A program made the translations under genes and the position numbers. DNA of 64,000 bases from Firmicutes bacterium TM09-10 (lineage in GTDB: Bacteria; Bacillota; Clostridia; Lachnospirales; Lachnospiraceae): the NCBI GenBank assembly GCA_003481005.1, contig QUKC01000002.1:186001-250000 (forward strand), in the 5' to 3' direction. Below the pieces are notes generated by a model, which saw only the letters and a program-made list of their open reading frames with translations, had not been told where the DNA came from and ran no database searches. Shown one piece after another: positions 26,236 to 35,006 of this stretch (its first letter is position 1; every line of letters starts with the position of its first letter).

Positions 26236-26853
26236 CTACATCCATCCGTGGCTTTTCAGCTCCTGGTACAGACGCCCAACCGGCAGTCCTACCACATTGT
26301 TATAGTCACCACGAATGCCTTTGACAAAACGCGCGCCCAGTCCCTGAATGCCATAAGCGCCCGCCTTGTCCATCGGCTCTTTGCTGTCAATGTATTCGGA
26401 AATTTCCACTTCCGTCATCGGATAAAATTCCACCTGCGTGCACTCGAAAAATGTGACCGTCTCCCTTTGATGGTAGAGCGTTACACCGGTGTAGACTTCA
26501 TGGCTGCGCCCCTGCAGCGCCGTCAGCATTTCTACTGCAGCTTCCCTGTCATGGGGCTTTCCGAGGATCTTTCCCTCACAGCATACCACCGTGTCCGCGC
26601 CGATCACCAGCAGCTCCGGCTGCCGTTTTCCGTTAAGATTCGGCGCCTGCGTTTCTTCGGAAAGCTGCTTCCAGATATCCACCGCTTTCTGACGGGACAG
26701 CTCCTGCACCAGCGCACCTGCCTCTGTCGTCTTTGCATTTTCTTCTTTTGTGCTCGGCATAACGGAAAATTCCAGTCCGATCTGCGAAAGCAGCTCCCGG
26801 CGCCGCGGGGATGCGGATGCCAGTACCAGCCGAACGTTTTGCTCTTTTTGCAT
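26236..26853 (-). CDS. maf: Maf-like nucleotide pyrophosphatase
   Basis: Protein of 205 residues opening with LVLASASPRRRELL, the diagnostic N-terminal motif of Maf/YhdE enzymes, followed by LVIGADTVVCCEGKILGKP and GAYGIQGLGARFVKGIRGDY. Maf proteins hydrolyse non-canonical or pyrimidine nucleoside triphosphates and influence septum formation. The start at 26853 is inside the end of ppk, where GGAG falls seven bases upstream. The overlap shows co-translation with ppk. Confidence 0.93.
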   Translation of the reverse strand: MQKEQNVRLVLASASPRRRELLSQIGLEFSVMPSTKEENAKTTEAGALVQELSRQKAVDIWKQLSEETQAPNLNGKRQPELLVIGADTVVCCEGKILGKPHDREAAVEMLTALQGRSHEVYTGVTLYHQRETVTFFECTQVEFYPMTEVEISEYIDSKEPMDKAGAYGIQGLGARFVKGIRGDYNNVVGLPVGRLYQELKSHGWM

Positions 26854-26857
26854 GTCC

Positions 26858-28996
26858 TTACTCCATTTCCACATGGGTTTCCGGAATGAATACCCGTGTG
26901 TCCCGATATTCTTTTTTGACGCTCATCTCCTGTGCCTCTTTGCAGAACACCTCCTGTGCGCAGTAGGGTTCCCTGCCGCGGCCGTCCGCCTTTTCATAGC
27001 TGCCGTCCGGCTTTAAGATATGTGCTTTCTTGTTGTCTCTCAGCTGTCCCTCCAGAATGTGCCAGAGCTTTTCTTTCAAAGCAGGTGCTTCCACCGGGAA
27101 CAAAATCTCCACTCGCCGCTCCAGATTTCTCGGCATCCAGTCTGCGCTGCTGCAATAAAATTCCGGATTGCCATTATTTTCAAAGTAAAATACGCGCGCA
27201 TGCTCCAGGAAGTTTCCGACGATCGAACGCACGGAAATATTTTCGCTCACCCCCGGAATTCCGACTTTTAAGCAGCAGATACCGCGCACGATCAGCTCAA
27301 TCCTTACACCCGCGCGGCTCGCCTCATACAGCGCCACGATAATATCCCGATCGCACAGGGAGTTCATCTTTGCAATGATATGTCCTTCACGCCCAGCTTC
27401 CGCGTTTTTCTTTTCCCGCTCGATCAGATACAGGAAACGATCTTTTAACCACAACGGTGCAAGGCTCAAACGGTTCCAGGAACGCGGCTCTGAATAACCG
27501 GACAACATGTTGAATACCGCCGTCGCATCCTCACCGATCGCTTCGCTTGCCGTCATCATGCCGATATCGGTGTAGAGCTTTGCAGTCGCATCGTTATAGT
27601 TTCCGGTTCCCAGATGTACATAACGGCGGATGCCATCCTCCTCTTTTCTGACAACCAGTGTAATCTTGCTGTGGGTCTTCAAGCCGACCAAACCATAGAT
27701 AACGTGACAGCCCGCTTTTTCCAGCTTTCTCGCCCAGACGATGTTGTTTTCCTCATCGAAACGCGCCTTTAATTCTACCAGAACGGAAACCTGCTTACCG
27801 TTCTCCGCAGCCTGCGCGAGCGCCGCGATGATCGGCGAATTTCCGCTGACACGATACAGTGTCTGTTTGATCGCAAGCACATCCGGGTCTTTGCTCGCCT
27901 GCCGGATAAAGTCCACGACCGGCACGAAGCTCTGGTACGGATGGTGCATCAGCACGTCGCCTTTTTTGATTACATCGAAAATATTGTCGGTACCGTCGAA
28001 CTCCGGCACGGGCGCAGGCGTATATTTCGGCGCACGCAGCTCGTCAAAGCCCTCCAATCCGTATACCTTCATCAAAAAAGTCAGGTCAAGAGGTCCGTCG
28101 ATTTCAAAAACGTCCTCCTTACGCACGGAAAGCTCACGGCACAGAATCTTTAACAGCCGTCTGTCCGCAGCTGCCTCGATTTCCAGGCGGATTGCCTGTC
28201 CCCAGGTTCTCTTTTTGATCTGCTTTTCAATTTCCAGAAGCAGGTCTTCCGCCTCATCCTCATCAATTGCAAGATCGGCATTTCGTGTAATTCGAAACGG
28301 ATGTGCGCACAGAACATTATAATTTAAAAACAGCTTGCTGATGTTGCGCTCAATGATCTCTTCCAGAAGCAGCACCGCAACCTCTGTGTCCCCCTCCTTC
28401 GCCGCCGGAATCCGCACAACTCTCGGCAAAACAGACGGAACCTGTACGGTTGCGAACTCGATTTCCGTATCCTTTTCTCCCTTTTTGGCAACCAGCGCGC
28501 CGATATTCAGCGTCTTGTTGCGGATCAGCGGGAACGGTCTGGAAGAATCCACCGCCATCGGTGTCAGAACCGGATACACATTTTCTTCGAAATATTCATC
28601 CACATACTGTGCCTGGCGCTCTGTCAGCTGCTCGTGATGCTCCACAAAATTTAACCCGTTTGCCCGAAGCTGCGGCAGAAGCATCCGGTTGTAGGTGGAA
28701 TACTGCAGCGCCGCAAACTTATGGGTTTCCTCCATCAGCGCGTCCAGCTGCTCTTTTGCAGACATTCCGGCGATGTCCTTTTTGGTATATTCGGCATGGA
28801 TCATATCCACAAGGGAGCCGATCCGCACCATGAAAAATTCATCCAGATTGGAAGCGGTAATGCTCAAAAATTTCAGTCGTTCAAATAACAGAAGCTGTTT
28901 GTCGCGCGCTTCCGATAGCACTCTTTTATTAAATAAAAGCCAGCTCAGCTCCCGGTTTGTATACAATGCGGGATTCTGAAGATCTTTCTTATCCAT
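26858..28996 (-). CDS. ppk: Polyphosphate kinase 1
   Basis: Protein of 712 residues, the usual PPK1 length. It reversibly transfers the terminal phosphate of ATP to polyphosphate at the membrane. The N-terminal domain starts NRELSWLLFNKRVLSEA; the catalytic phospho-histidine lies in YVHLGTGNYNDATAKLYTD; the second conserved histidine region and SSADWMPRNLERRVEILFPV complete the two phospholipase-D-like domains. AAAGGG precedes the ATG. It lies directly downstream of the ppx-like gene, so synthesis and breakdown of polyphosphate are encoded together. Confidence 0.97.
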   Translation of the reverse strand: MDKKDLQNPALYTNRELSWLLFNKRVLSEARDKQLLLFERLKFLSITASNLDEFFMVRIGSLVDMIHAEYTKKDIAGMSAKEQLDALMEETHKFAALQYSTYNRMLLPQLRANGLNFVEHHEQLTERQAQYVDEYFEENVYPVLTPMAVDSSRPFPLIRNKTLNIGALVAKKGEKDTEIEFATVQVPSVLPRVVRIPAAKEGDTEVAVLLLEEIIERNISKLFLNYNVLCAHPFRITRNADLAIDEDEAEDLLLEIEKQIKKRTWGQAIRLEIEAAADRRLLKILCRELSVRKEDVFEIDGPLDLTFLMKVYGLEGFDELRAPKYTPAPVPEFDGTDNIFDVIKKGDVLMHHPYQSFVPVVDFIRQASKDPDVLAIKQTLYRVSGNSPIIAALAQAAENGKQVSVLVELKARFDEENNIVWARKLEKAGCHVIYGLVGLKTHSKITLVVRKEEDGIRRYVHLGTGNYNDATAKLYTDIGMMTASEAIGEDATAVFNMLSGYSEPRSWNRLSLAPLWLKDRFLYLIEREKKNAEAGREGHIIAKMNSLCDRDIIVALYEASRAGVRIELIVRGICCLKVGIPGVSENISVRSIVGNFLEHARVFYFENNGNPEFYCSSADWMPRNLERRVEILFPVEAPALKEKLWHILEGQLRDNKKAHILKPDGSYEKADGRGREPYCAQEVFCKEAQEMSVKKEYRDTRVFIPETHVEME

Positions 28997-29068
28997 ATTT
29001 TCTGACCCTTTCTTTTTATTTTTACTGCGATATTTCCCGCTGCAGTCAAAGCATGTGCAGGCACAGTT

Positions 29069-30595
29069 TTACAAAATCCGTTTCTGCCGGATCACCGGCT
29101 CGATGCTGTAAACCTCCCGGAAAAACTCTGCCCGAGAACCGAACAGACCTCTTTCCAATGTAATATCCTCGTTGGTAGTGATTGTCAAGATCAGCTTGTC
29201 GTCCTTGCGCACCGCCTTGATATCCCTGCATTTCTGCTTGTGGCTGCGGTCAAGCGCGTTCGCGATCTGCAAAATCGCAGTCAGCTTGACGATCGTTAAG
29301 TATTCCTCCCGGTCGATCCCCTCGCTGTTTTCCATGCTGTAGTCGAATTCCAGGTGATTATAGCGCACGATATTGGCGACGATTTCCCGCTCCCGGTGCG
29401 ACAACCCGATGATCTCCGTCGCCATGATGATCGCATAGGAGCACTCTCCGAGATTGACCATGCTGATATATTTGCCGCAGTCGTGCAGAAGCGTTGCGAT
29501 CCGAAGCAACAGCCGTTCCCGTCTGCTCATGCCATGCACGCGCTTCATGCTGTCAAAAATCGTCAGTGCGATCTGCTCCAGCGTCTCCGCACGGCGCTTG
29601 CTGCCCATATAACGCTTGCTGATGCCGCGCGCACAGGTCACGATATCCTGTTCGAAATCATGCACCTGTGCCAGAAGTTTATATTCTTCCGCATATTCGT
29701 ATACCATGCCGTCGCATAGTGACACGCCTGGTGCCCAAATCATCTTTGCATCCGTCATTAGCGCGACCTGACGGACAATTGCGGATGAAATTCGAAGCAA
29801 AGGCACATTTTCTTCCGGTGTATCAAAATAGCGCACGATTTCCATATCCGTATGATCGTGCAAATAATTCATATAAGATGCCATCGAATCCCGGTCCAGA
29901 TATCCGCTTCCGGCTACTTTGCCGAGTTTTCCCAAAATCAGCGCGGAAATATAGTCATCCACTACGATGATATTTTCGATCACGCGATCCTTTAAATACA
30001 TCTTGCGGAAGACAGAAAGTTGTGCTTCCAGAAGTTCCTCCAGAAGCGGACCGTTCTCAGAGGGGCGCACATTTAAGCGGCTCATTTTTTCCTGCAGCCG
30101 CAAAACGCCAAGGCGCATGTTCTGCGTCGCGGAAAGCTTATCCTTATCAAACAGTGACATCTGAATGCTGCCGCCGCCGATATCCAGAACAAGGGTTCCT
30201 TTTTCGATGATTTTTTCGAAGCCGCCGCGGCTGGCGATCGATTTATAATCGAGGAAACGCTGTTCCGAGTTGCTCAGCACATCCAGCTTGACTCCGGTAC
30301 GCTGCATGATCTGATCCAGAACGATGGCCGTATTTTTTGTTTCCCGGATGGCGCTCGTCGCACAGGCGCGGTAGTCATCCACCCGATAACCTTCCATAAT
30401 CGAAACAAAATTGCGCAGTACCGCGCACAGTTCGTCCATCACCTCATGGCTCAGCTTTCCGGTCGCAAAGGTACCGCCAAGATCCAGACGATTCCGAATC
30501 CAGTCCACCTCCCGGATGCCGTTGTTTTTGGTGATCGTATAAATTTTCAGGGTCTGCTCATAGGAGCCCACGTTAATTGCCGCAAACGTTTTCAT
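29069..30595 (-). CDS. ppx: Ppx/GppA family exopolyphosphatase with HD domain
   Basis: Protein of 508 residues: an actin-like Ppx/GppA domain (about 1-300) with LVLDIGGGSIQMSLF, followed by an HD domain (about 310-500) with LLHDCGKYISMVNLG and REIVANIVRYNHLEF. The family hydrolyses polyphosphate or pppGpp. The first phosphate motif, normally containing DxGSNS, reads INVGSYEQTLKIY, losing the aspartate and the SNS, so activity may be changed. The ATG at 30595 is preferred because it opens the domain and has AAGGA upstream; the open frame reaches 30634. It precedes ppk in the same direction. Confidence 0.88.
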   Translation of the reverse strand: MKTFAAINVGSYEQTLKIYTITKNNGIREVDWIRNRLDLGGTFATGKLSHEVMDELCAVLRNFVSIMEGYRVDDYRACATSAIRETKNTAIVLDQIMQRTGVKLDVLSNSEQRFLDYKSIASRGGFEKIIEKGTLVLDIGGGSIQMSLFDKDKLSATQNMRLGVLRLQEKMSRLNVRPSENGPLLEELLEAQLSVFRKMYLKDRVIENIIVVDDYISALILGKLGKVAGSGYLDRDSMASYMNYLHDHTDMEIVRYFDTPEENVPLLRISSAIVRQVALMTDAKMIWAPGVSLCDGMVYEYAEEYKLLAQVHDFEQDIVTCARGISKRYMGSKRRAETLEQIALTIFDSMKRVHGMSRRERLLLRIATLLHDCGKYISMVNLGECSYAIIMATEIIGLSHREREIVANIVRYNHLEFDYSMENSEGIDREEYLTIVKLTAILQIANALDRSHKQKCRDIKAVRKDDKLILTITTNEDITLERGLFGSRAEFFREVYSIEPVIRQKRIL

Positions 30596-30636
30596 ATGCC
30601 AGAATGATCCTTTCTGCCTCTTTTCCTGCCGCATAC

Positions 30637-30651
30637 AATAGAATGCACGCT
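30637..30651. repeat. Repeat family A, half copy
   Basis: AATAGAATGCACGCT is one arm of repeat A, ending at the stop codon of the DUF815 gene. The other arm is missing, so it is a remnant or a chance match, though copy 1 also overlaps a stop codon. Confidence 0.45.
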
Positions 30652-31937
30652 TACTGTCCTAACAGATAATCGATAAACTGCTGCGCCGTCCGCCCGGAAA
30701 GTCCGCCGTGGGACAGCTCCCACTGGTTCGCCTTTAACAAAAGCTCGTCTTCGCTCATCCTTACGCCATAACGGTCTGCCAGCGTCGAAACGATCTTCTG
30801 AAACTGCTTTTTGTCCGGAGAGCCGAAATAAATGCTGACGCCGAAGCGCGACACGAGAGAAAGCTTTTCCTGCACGGTATCGTTGACATGCAGCTCTTCA
30901 TCCCTGTCCTGTTTGTCCTTAAAGGTCTCCCGGATCAGATGCCGTCTGTTGGAGGTTGCATAGATCAGAACGTTTTCCGGCTTCTTTTCCAGACCGCCCT
31001 CGATGACCGCCTTCAGATATTTATATTCGATCTCAAATTCTTCAAAGCTTAAATCATCCATGTAGATGATAAACTTGTAGTTCCGGTTTTTGATCTGCGC
31101 AATTACATCGTTTAAATCCTGGAACTGGTGTTTGTACACCTCGATGATACGCAGCCCGCTGCCATAATATTCGTTGGCAATCGCCTTGATACAGGAGGAC
31201 TTTCCGGTTCCCGCGTCGCCGTAGAGCAGGCAGTTATTCGCCTTTTTACCGCTGACAAACGCTTCGGTATTGTCCGTCAGCTTCTTTTTCTGGATCTCAT
31301 AGCCAACCAGGTCGGACAGCTTCACATGGGCGATATTGGTGATCGGCACGATTTCTGCGCGCCCGTCTCTCTTTTCAATCCGGAATGCCTTATGCAGCCC
31401 GAACCGTCCCACGCCGTATTCCTGATAAAATTCTGTAAGAGTCTGCTTCATTTCTTCCGGCGTATGATCCAGGCAGAACCGCTGCGCAAGATCGCAGATC
31501 CGGTCTCGGATACGGGTATTGTATACCTTGCTCTCCTGCGGATTGCCCTCGTAGAAAAGCACGATAGAAAACTCCTCTGCTCCGAGCGCTTTTGCTACCG
31601 TTTGCAGATCATAATCATAAAATTCCTTGAAAATCCGGATATCGTGAAGCGCCGCCAGATTCACGCTGCCTTCCACGCTGCCACGGATTTCCGCGCTGCA
31701 GCTGTAGCTGTTTTCCTTATTTACCAGAAGATTTGCAAGATAGCAGTGCCAGAGATTTCCATAAAAACCGTATCTGCCCGCCATGTCCAACAACCGGTGC
31801 ATGCAGTCATATAAAAGTCCCGCCTTATCCGACAGGTTGTAAAAATCATCCGCATAGTTTTCTGCCAGCCAGACCATATCTGTCAGCAAATCCCCTTCTT
31901 CAAAATCCCGGTAAAGGATCAGCTGTTCTGTTTTCAT
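30651..31937 (-). CDS. DUF815 family P-loop ATPase
   Basis: Protein of 428 residues. The C-terminal half is an AAA-like ATPase with Walker A LLYGDAGTGKSSCIKA, Walker B FIIYMDDLSFEEFE and sensor I VLIYATSNRRHLIRE, the pattern of DUF815. The N-terminal half is helical and specific to the family. The biological role is not established; DUF815 proteins look like cytoplasmic molecular machines. It lies between pheA and ppx with 45-55-base gaps on either side. A half copy of repeat A touches its stop codon. Confidence 0.88.
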   Translation of the reverse strand: MKTEQLILYRDFEEGDLLTDMVWLAENYADDFYNLSDKAGLLYDCMHRLLDMAGRYGFYGNLWHCYLANLLVNKENSYSCSAEIRGSVEGSVNLAALHDIRIFKEFYDYDLQTVAKALGAEEFSIVLFYEGNPQESKVYNTRIRDRICDLAQRFCLDHTPEEMKQTLTEFYQEYGVGRFGLHKAFRIEKRDGRAEIVPITNIAHVKLSDLVGYEIQKKKLTDNTEAFVSGKKANNCLLYGDAGTGKSSCIKAIANEYYGSGLRIIEVYKHQFQDLNDVIAQIKNRNYKFIIYMDDLSFEEFEIEYKYLKAVIEGGLEKKPENVLIYATSNRRHLIRETFKDKQDRDEELHVNDTVQEKLSLVSRFGVSIYFGSPDKKQFQKIVSTLADRYGVRMSEDELLLKANQWELSHGGLSGRTAQQFIDYLLGQ

Positions 31938-31982
31938 CCTGTTGTATTTTTCCTTTCCGCTTAACCGGCTGTTTTCAACCGT

Positions 31983-33107
31983 TTAGTAATTTCCCAGAAT
32001 CTTCATGTTCGAGGCCTCTTCCCGAAGTCCCCGCAGCGCGTTTTTCACGGCGCTGTCTTCCAGATTTCCCTCAAAATCCAGGAAGAACCGGTATTCCCAC
32101 GTCCGTCCCTCGATCGGACGGCTCTCGATCTTTGTCAGATTTAAATGATTGTAAATAAAATGCGACAGCATATGGTACAGCGAGCCGCTCTCGTGCGGTA
32201 CTTCAAAGCAGATGCTGATTTTCTTTGCATTCTTCTTAAAAATCTTCTGGTTCGTCACGATGATGAACCGGGTTGAATTGTTGGAAACGTTGTTGACCGG
32301 CTTCTGTAATACCTCCAGCCCGTAAACCTTCCCGGCATACTCACTGGCGATTGCTGCCTGGGTTTTTAAACGATCTTCTGCAACCTTCCGCGCTGCAAAC
32401 GCATTATTCGGCATGGAAATCTGCTGCCAGGAATGCCCGCCTAAAAAGCGCGAGCTCTGCATCAGCGACTGCGGATGGGAATATACGGTCTGAATGTCGG
32501 AAATCTTCGTCCCCGGAACACCCAGCAGGCAATGCTCGATTTTTAAAATCTGCTCACCGACGATATAGTTTTCAAATTCTACCAGAAGATCGTAAATCTC
32601 GCTGACGATCCCTGCCGTCGAATTTTCAATTGGAAGCACCGCAAACTCCGCGCTGCCCTCTTCGATCGCGCTCATTGCGTCCCGGAAGCTGTCCACATGG
32701 ATGCTGTCGATGCGTTCCCCGAAAAAGCGCATCATCGCAGCCTGGGAATATGCGCCCTCAGCGCCCTGAAATACGACTCTCGCTTTTTTGGTATCCAGAT
32801 TTTCGACCGGGATAAAGGGCAGCCTACCGGTGCGTCCATGGCTTTCCAGCATCTGGTACTGGAGCTTTCGGCTCATCGCCATGATCTGTTCAAACAGCTC
32901 CGTCACACCCTGACTGTTAAAATCATTATGGGTCAGGGAGCGTACCCGCGCCAGCTTTTCTTCCTCTCTGGTTTTGTCAAATACTTTTTTTCCATTTTCG
33001 ATCTTATATTCTGCCACCTGACTGCAGATTTCCATGCGCTGCTCATACAGCTGCACCAGCTGGCTGTCAATCCGGTCTATTTCATTCCTGAGCGTAGACA
33101 AATCCAT
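31983..33107 (-). CDS. pheA: Bifunctional chorismate mutase/prephenate dehydratase (P-protein)
   Basis: Protein of 374 residues with three parts: an AroQ chorismate mutase (about 1-85, LRNEIDRIDSQLVQLYEQRM), a prephenate dehydratase domain (about 105-285, VVFQGAEGAYSQAAMMRFFG and NNSTRFIIV) and an ACT regulatory domain (about 300-374, ESGSLYHMLSHF and ESRPI). It converts chorismate to phenylpyruvate for phenylalanine synthesis and is inhibited by phenylalanine through the ESRP region. The ATG at 33107 has GGAGGA upstream; the frame extends to 33122. Cytoplasmic. Confidence 0.96.
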   Translation of the reverse strand: MDLSTLRNEIDRIDSQLVQLYEQRMEICSQVAEYKIENGKKVFDKTREEEKLARVRSLTHNDFNSQGVTELFEQIMAMSRKLQYQMLESHGRTGRLPFIPVENLDTKKARVVFQGAEGAYSQAAMMRFFGERIDSIHVDSFRDAMSAIEEGSAEFAVLPIENSTAGIVSEIYDLLVEFENYIVGEQILKIEHCLLGVPGTKISDIQTVYSHPQSLMQSSRFLGGHSWQQISMPNNAFAARKVAEDRLKTQAAIASEYAGKVYGLEVLQKPVNNVSNNSTRFIIVTNQKIFKKNAKKISICFEVPHESGSLYHMLSHFIYNHLNLTKIESRPIEGRTWEYRFFLDFEGNLEDSAVKNALRGLREEASNMKILGNY

Positions 33108-33140
33108 GAACGCTTCCTCCATCTGTATTTTTTACTCTTA

Positions 33141-33169
33141 ATCTTAGCACAGTTTGCATGGAATTTGAA
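33141..33169 (-). promoter_or_regulatory. pheA promoter
   Basis: TTCAAA (33164-33169) and TAAGAT (33141-33146) on the minus strand, spacer 17 bases, about 35 bases before the start codon. No T-box or attenuator is visible. Confidence 0.65.
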
Positions 33170-33189
33170 GTTTTGCACATACTATTTCC

Positions 33190-33594
33190 ATGAAAAAATT
33201 GTGTAAAGATTTTTTAAAATGCGGCACCCTCGGCTGGTGCCTCGAAATCCTTGTATCCGGCGCAGAAGCGCTGCGCCGTCAGGACAAAACGCTGACCTGC
33301 CATACTTCTTTATGGATGTTTCCGATCTACGGCTGCGCCTGTCTGATCGGCCCCCTCTACCGGATTTTAAAGCATTTGCCCAAACCCCTGCGCGGGCTGA
33401 TCTATATGACCGGCATCTTTTCCGTCGAGTACGCCACCGGGCGTTTTCTGGATAAAAAAGGCCAATGCCCCTGGAGCTACCAGAAAAGCCCCTGGAACAT
33501 CAGCCATGTGATTCGCCTCGACTTCGCGCCGGCGTGGTTTTTCATCGGACTACTGTTTGAAAAAGCGGTCGCTGCGGACGATTCGCGGACGTGA
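33190..33594 (+). CDS. Small membrane protein of the putative ABC-transporter type IV family (PF06541-like)
   Basis: Protein of 134 residues with three or four hydrophobic segments and a C-terminal signature: IFSVEYATGRFLDKKGQCPW then WNISHVIRLDFAPAWFFIGLLFE, which matches the EyltG...WdYs..pfN pattern of PF06541. The name of the family is historical and transport has not been shown. No Shine-Dalgarno sequence precedes the ATG, and a TTGCAT/CATACT promoter-like pair lies so close that the mRNA could be almost leaderless. It is divergent from pheA and convergent with folA. Confidence 0.75.
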   Translation: MKKLCKDFLKCGTLGWCLEILVSGAEALRRQDKTLTCHTSLWMFPIYGCACLIGPLYRILKHLPKPLRGLIYMTGIFSVEYATGRFLDKKGQCPWSYQKSPWNISHVIRLDFAPAWFFIGLLFEKAVAADDSRT

Positions 33595-33617
33595 CCGCCC
33601 ACAGCTGCCGTCTGTGC

Positions 33618-34112
33618 TCAGCCCTTTTTGCGCTCATACTTAAGGAAATGATAGGTCAGGTCGAAGTAATACTGCTCGTCACTGTCGGCTGTGATCTCCC
33701 AGTCCGGATCCTCATCCAGATTCGGGAACCACGAATCCGCTTCATAGGCATGGTCAATTTTAGTCACATGCGCGGTATCACAGTATGGCAGCAGCTGCTC
33801 GTATACGCTGCTTCCGCCGATGACATAAACCTCCTTCGTGTCATATCCCTTGACCGCCTCCAGAAGCTCTTCGACGGAATGCACAACCTGCGCATCCTTC
33901 TGCTGATATGCCTCGTTGCGGGACAGGATAATATTATCCCGGTTTTTGAGCGGCTGTCCGCCCGGAAATGTATCCATCGTCTTTCTTCCGAGCACGACAA
34001 CCTTTCCGGTCGTCTCCTGTCGGAACATCTTATGATCTGCCGGAATCCGCACCAGCAGCTCCCCTTTATTGCCAATCGCCCAATTTTTATCCACTGCTAC
34101 AATCAGATTCAT
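33618..34112 (-). CDS. folA: Dihydrofolate reductase
   Basis: Enzyme of 164 residues, the standard size. It reduces dihydrofolate with NADPH. The start MNLIVAVDKNWAIGNKGELL, the substrate-binding aspartate in IPADHKMF, the NADPH-binding VVLGRKTMDTFPGG and VYVIGGSSVYEQLL are all in place. AAGGAG precedes the ATG. It is the last gene of the ABC exporter/beta-CASP/thyA/folA run and follows thyA by 19 bases, the common thyA-folA coupling that regenerates the folate oxidised by thymidylate synthesis. Confidence 0.97.
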   Translation of the reverse strand: MNLIVAVDKNWAIGNKGELLVRIPADHKMFRQETTGKVVVLGRKTMDTFPGGQPLKNRDNIILSRNEAYQQKDAQVVHSVEELLEAVKGYDTKEVYVIGGSSVYEQLLPYCDTAHVTKIDHAYEADSWFPNLDEDPDWEITADSDEQYYFDLTYHFLKYERKKG

Positions 34113-34131
34113 GCGTATTCTCCTTCTATCG

Positions 34132-34980
34132 TCAAATTGCGATCGGGATGTCCTTGATCTGCTCCCCGGTCACATAATCGTCTGCGCGCACGTCGTTTCT
34201 TGTGAACTGATAAAAATCCTTGATCTCCGGATTTAACCAGAATTTCGGTGCCGGATAGGGCGTCCGCGAAATCAGTTCTTTGATAATCGGCACATGGCGG
34301 TCATAGATATGCGCATCCGCAATGACATGCACCAGCTCGCCGACCTCCATATCGCACACCTGTGCCAGCATATGCAAAAGCACAGAATACTGCACCACAT
34401 TCCAGTTATTCGCCGCCAGAACGTCCTGGGAACGCTGGTTTAAAACTGCATTTAAAGTCAGTTTATCGTGTCCTATCTTCTGCGTCACATTAAAGGTCAT
34501 GCTGTAGGCACAGGGATACAGGTTCATTTCATGCAAATCCTGATGCACATAAATATTCGTCAGGATTCTTCTCGAAAACGGATTGTTTTTCAGATCGTAA
34601 ATCACGCGGTCCACTTGATCAAACAAGCCCTCTTTATACAGATGCTTTACACCAAGCTGATAGCCGTAAGCCTTGCCGATGCTGCCGTCTTCATCCGCCC
34701 ATTCGTCCCAGATATGGCTGTGTAAGTCATGGATATTATTGGATTTCTGCTGCCAGATCCACAAAATCTCGTCCGTCGCGCTCTTTAAAGCGGTGCGGCG
34801 AAGCGTCAGGAGCGGAAATTCCTTCGATAAGTCGTAGCGGTTGACTACGCCGAACTTTTTGATCGTATAGGCGCTGGTTCCGTCCGGCCAGTGCGGGCGT
34901 ACCTTTTCTCCCTCCGTGCTCGTTCCATTTTCCAGAATATCCCGGCACATATTGATAAAGATTTCATCTGCCATGCTCAT
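34132..34980 (-). CDS. thyA: Thymidylate synthase
   Basis: Enzyme of 282 residues that methylates dUMP to dTMP with methylene-tetrahydrofolate. The catalytic cysteine lies in NLYPCAYSMTFNV, slightly changed from the usual PPCH context; the phosphate-binding arginines (FSRRILTN), the QRSQDVLAANNWN dUMP loop and the terminal AI follow the family. The start at 34980 has AAGGA seven bases upstream; an in-frame ATG at 35016 lies in the previous gene's end. It is coupled to folA. Confidence 0.95.
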   Translation of the reverse strand: MSMADEIFINMCRDILENGTSTEGEKVRPHWPDGTSAYTIKKFGVVNRYDLSKEFPLLTLRRTALKSATDEILWIWQQKSNNIHDLHSHIWDEWADEDGSIGKAYGYQLGVKHLYKEGLFDQVDRVIYDLKNNPFSRRILTNIYVHQDLHEMNLYPCAYSMTFNVTQKIGHDKLTLNAVLNQRSQDVLAANNWNVVQYSVLLHMLAQVCDMEVGELVHVIADAHIYDRHVPIIKELISRTPYPAPKFWLNPEIKDFYQFTRNDVRADDYVTGEQIKDIPIAI

Positions 34981-35006
34981 ATGCTTATCCTTGATTCCTC
35001 CTGATT

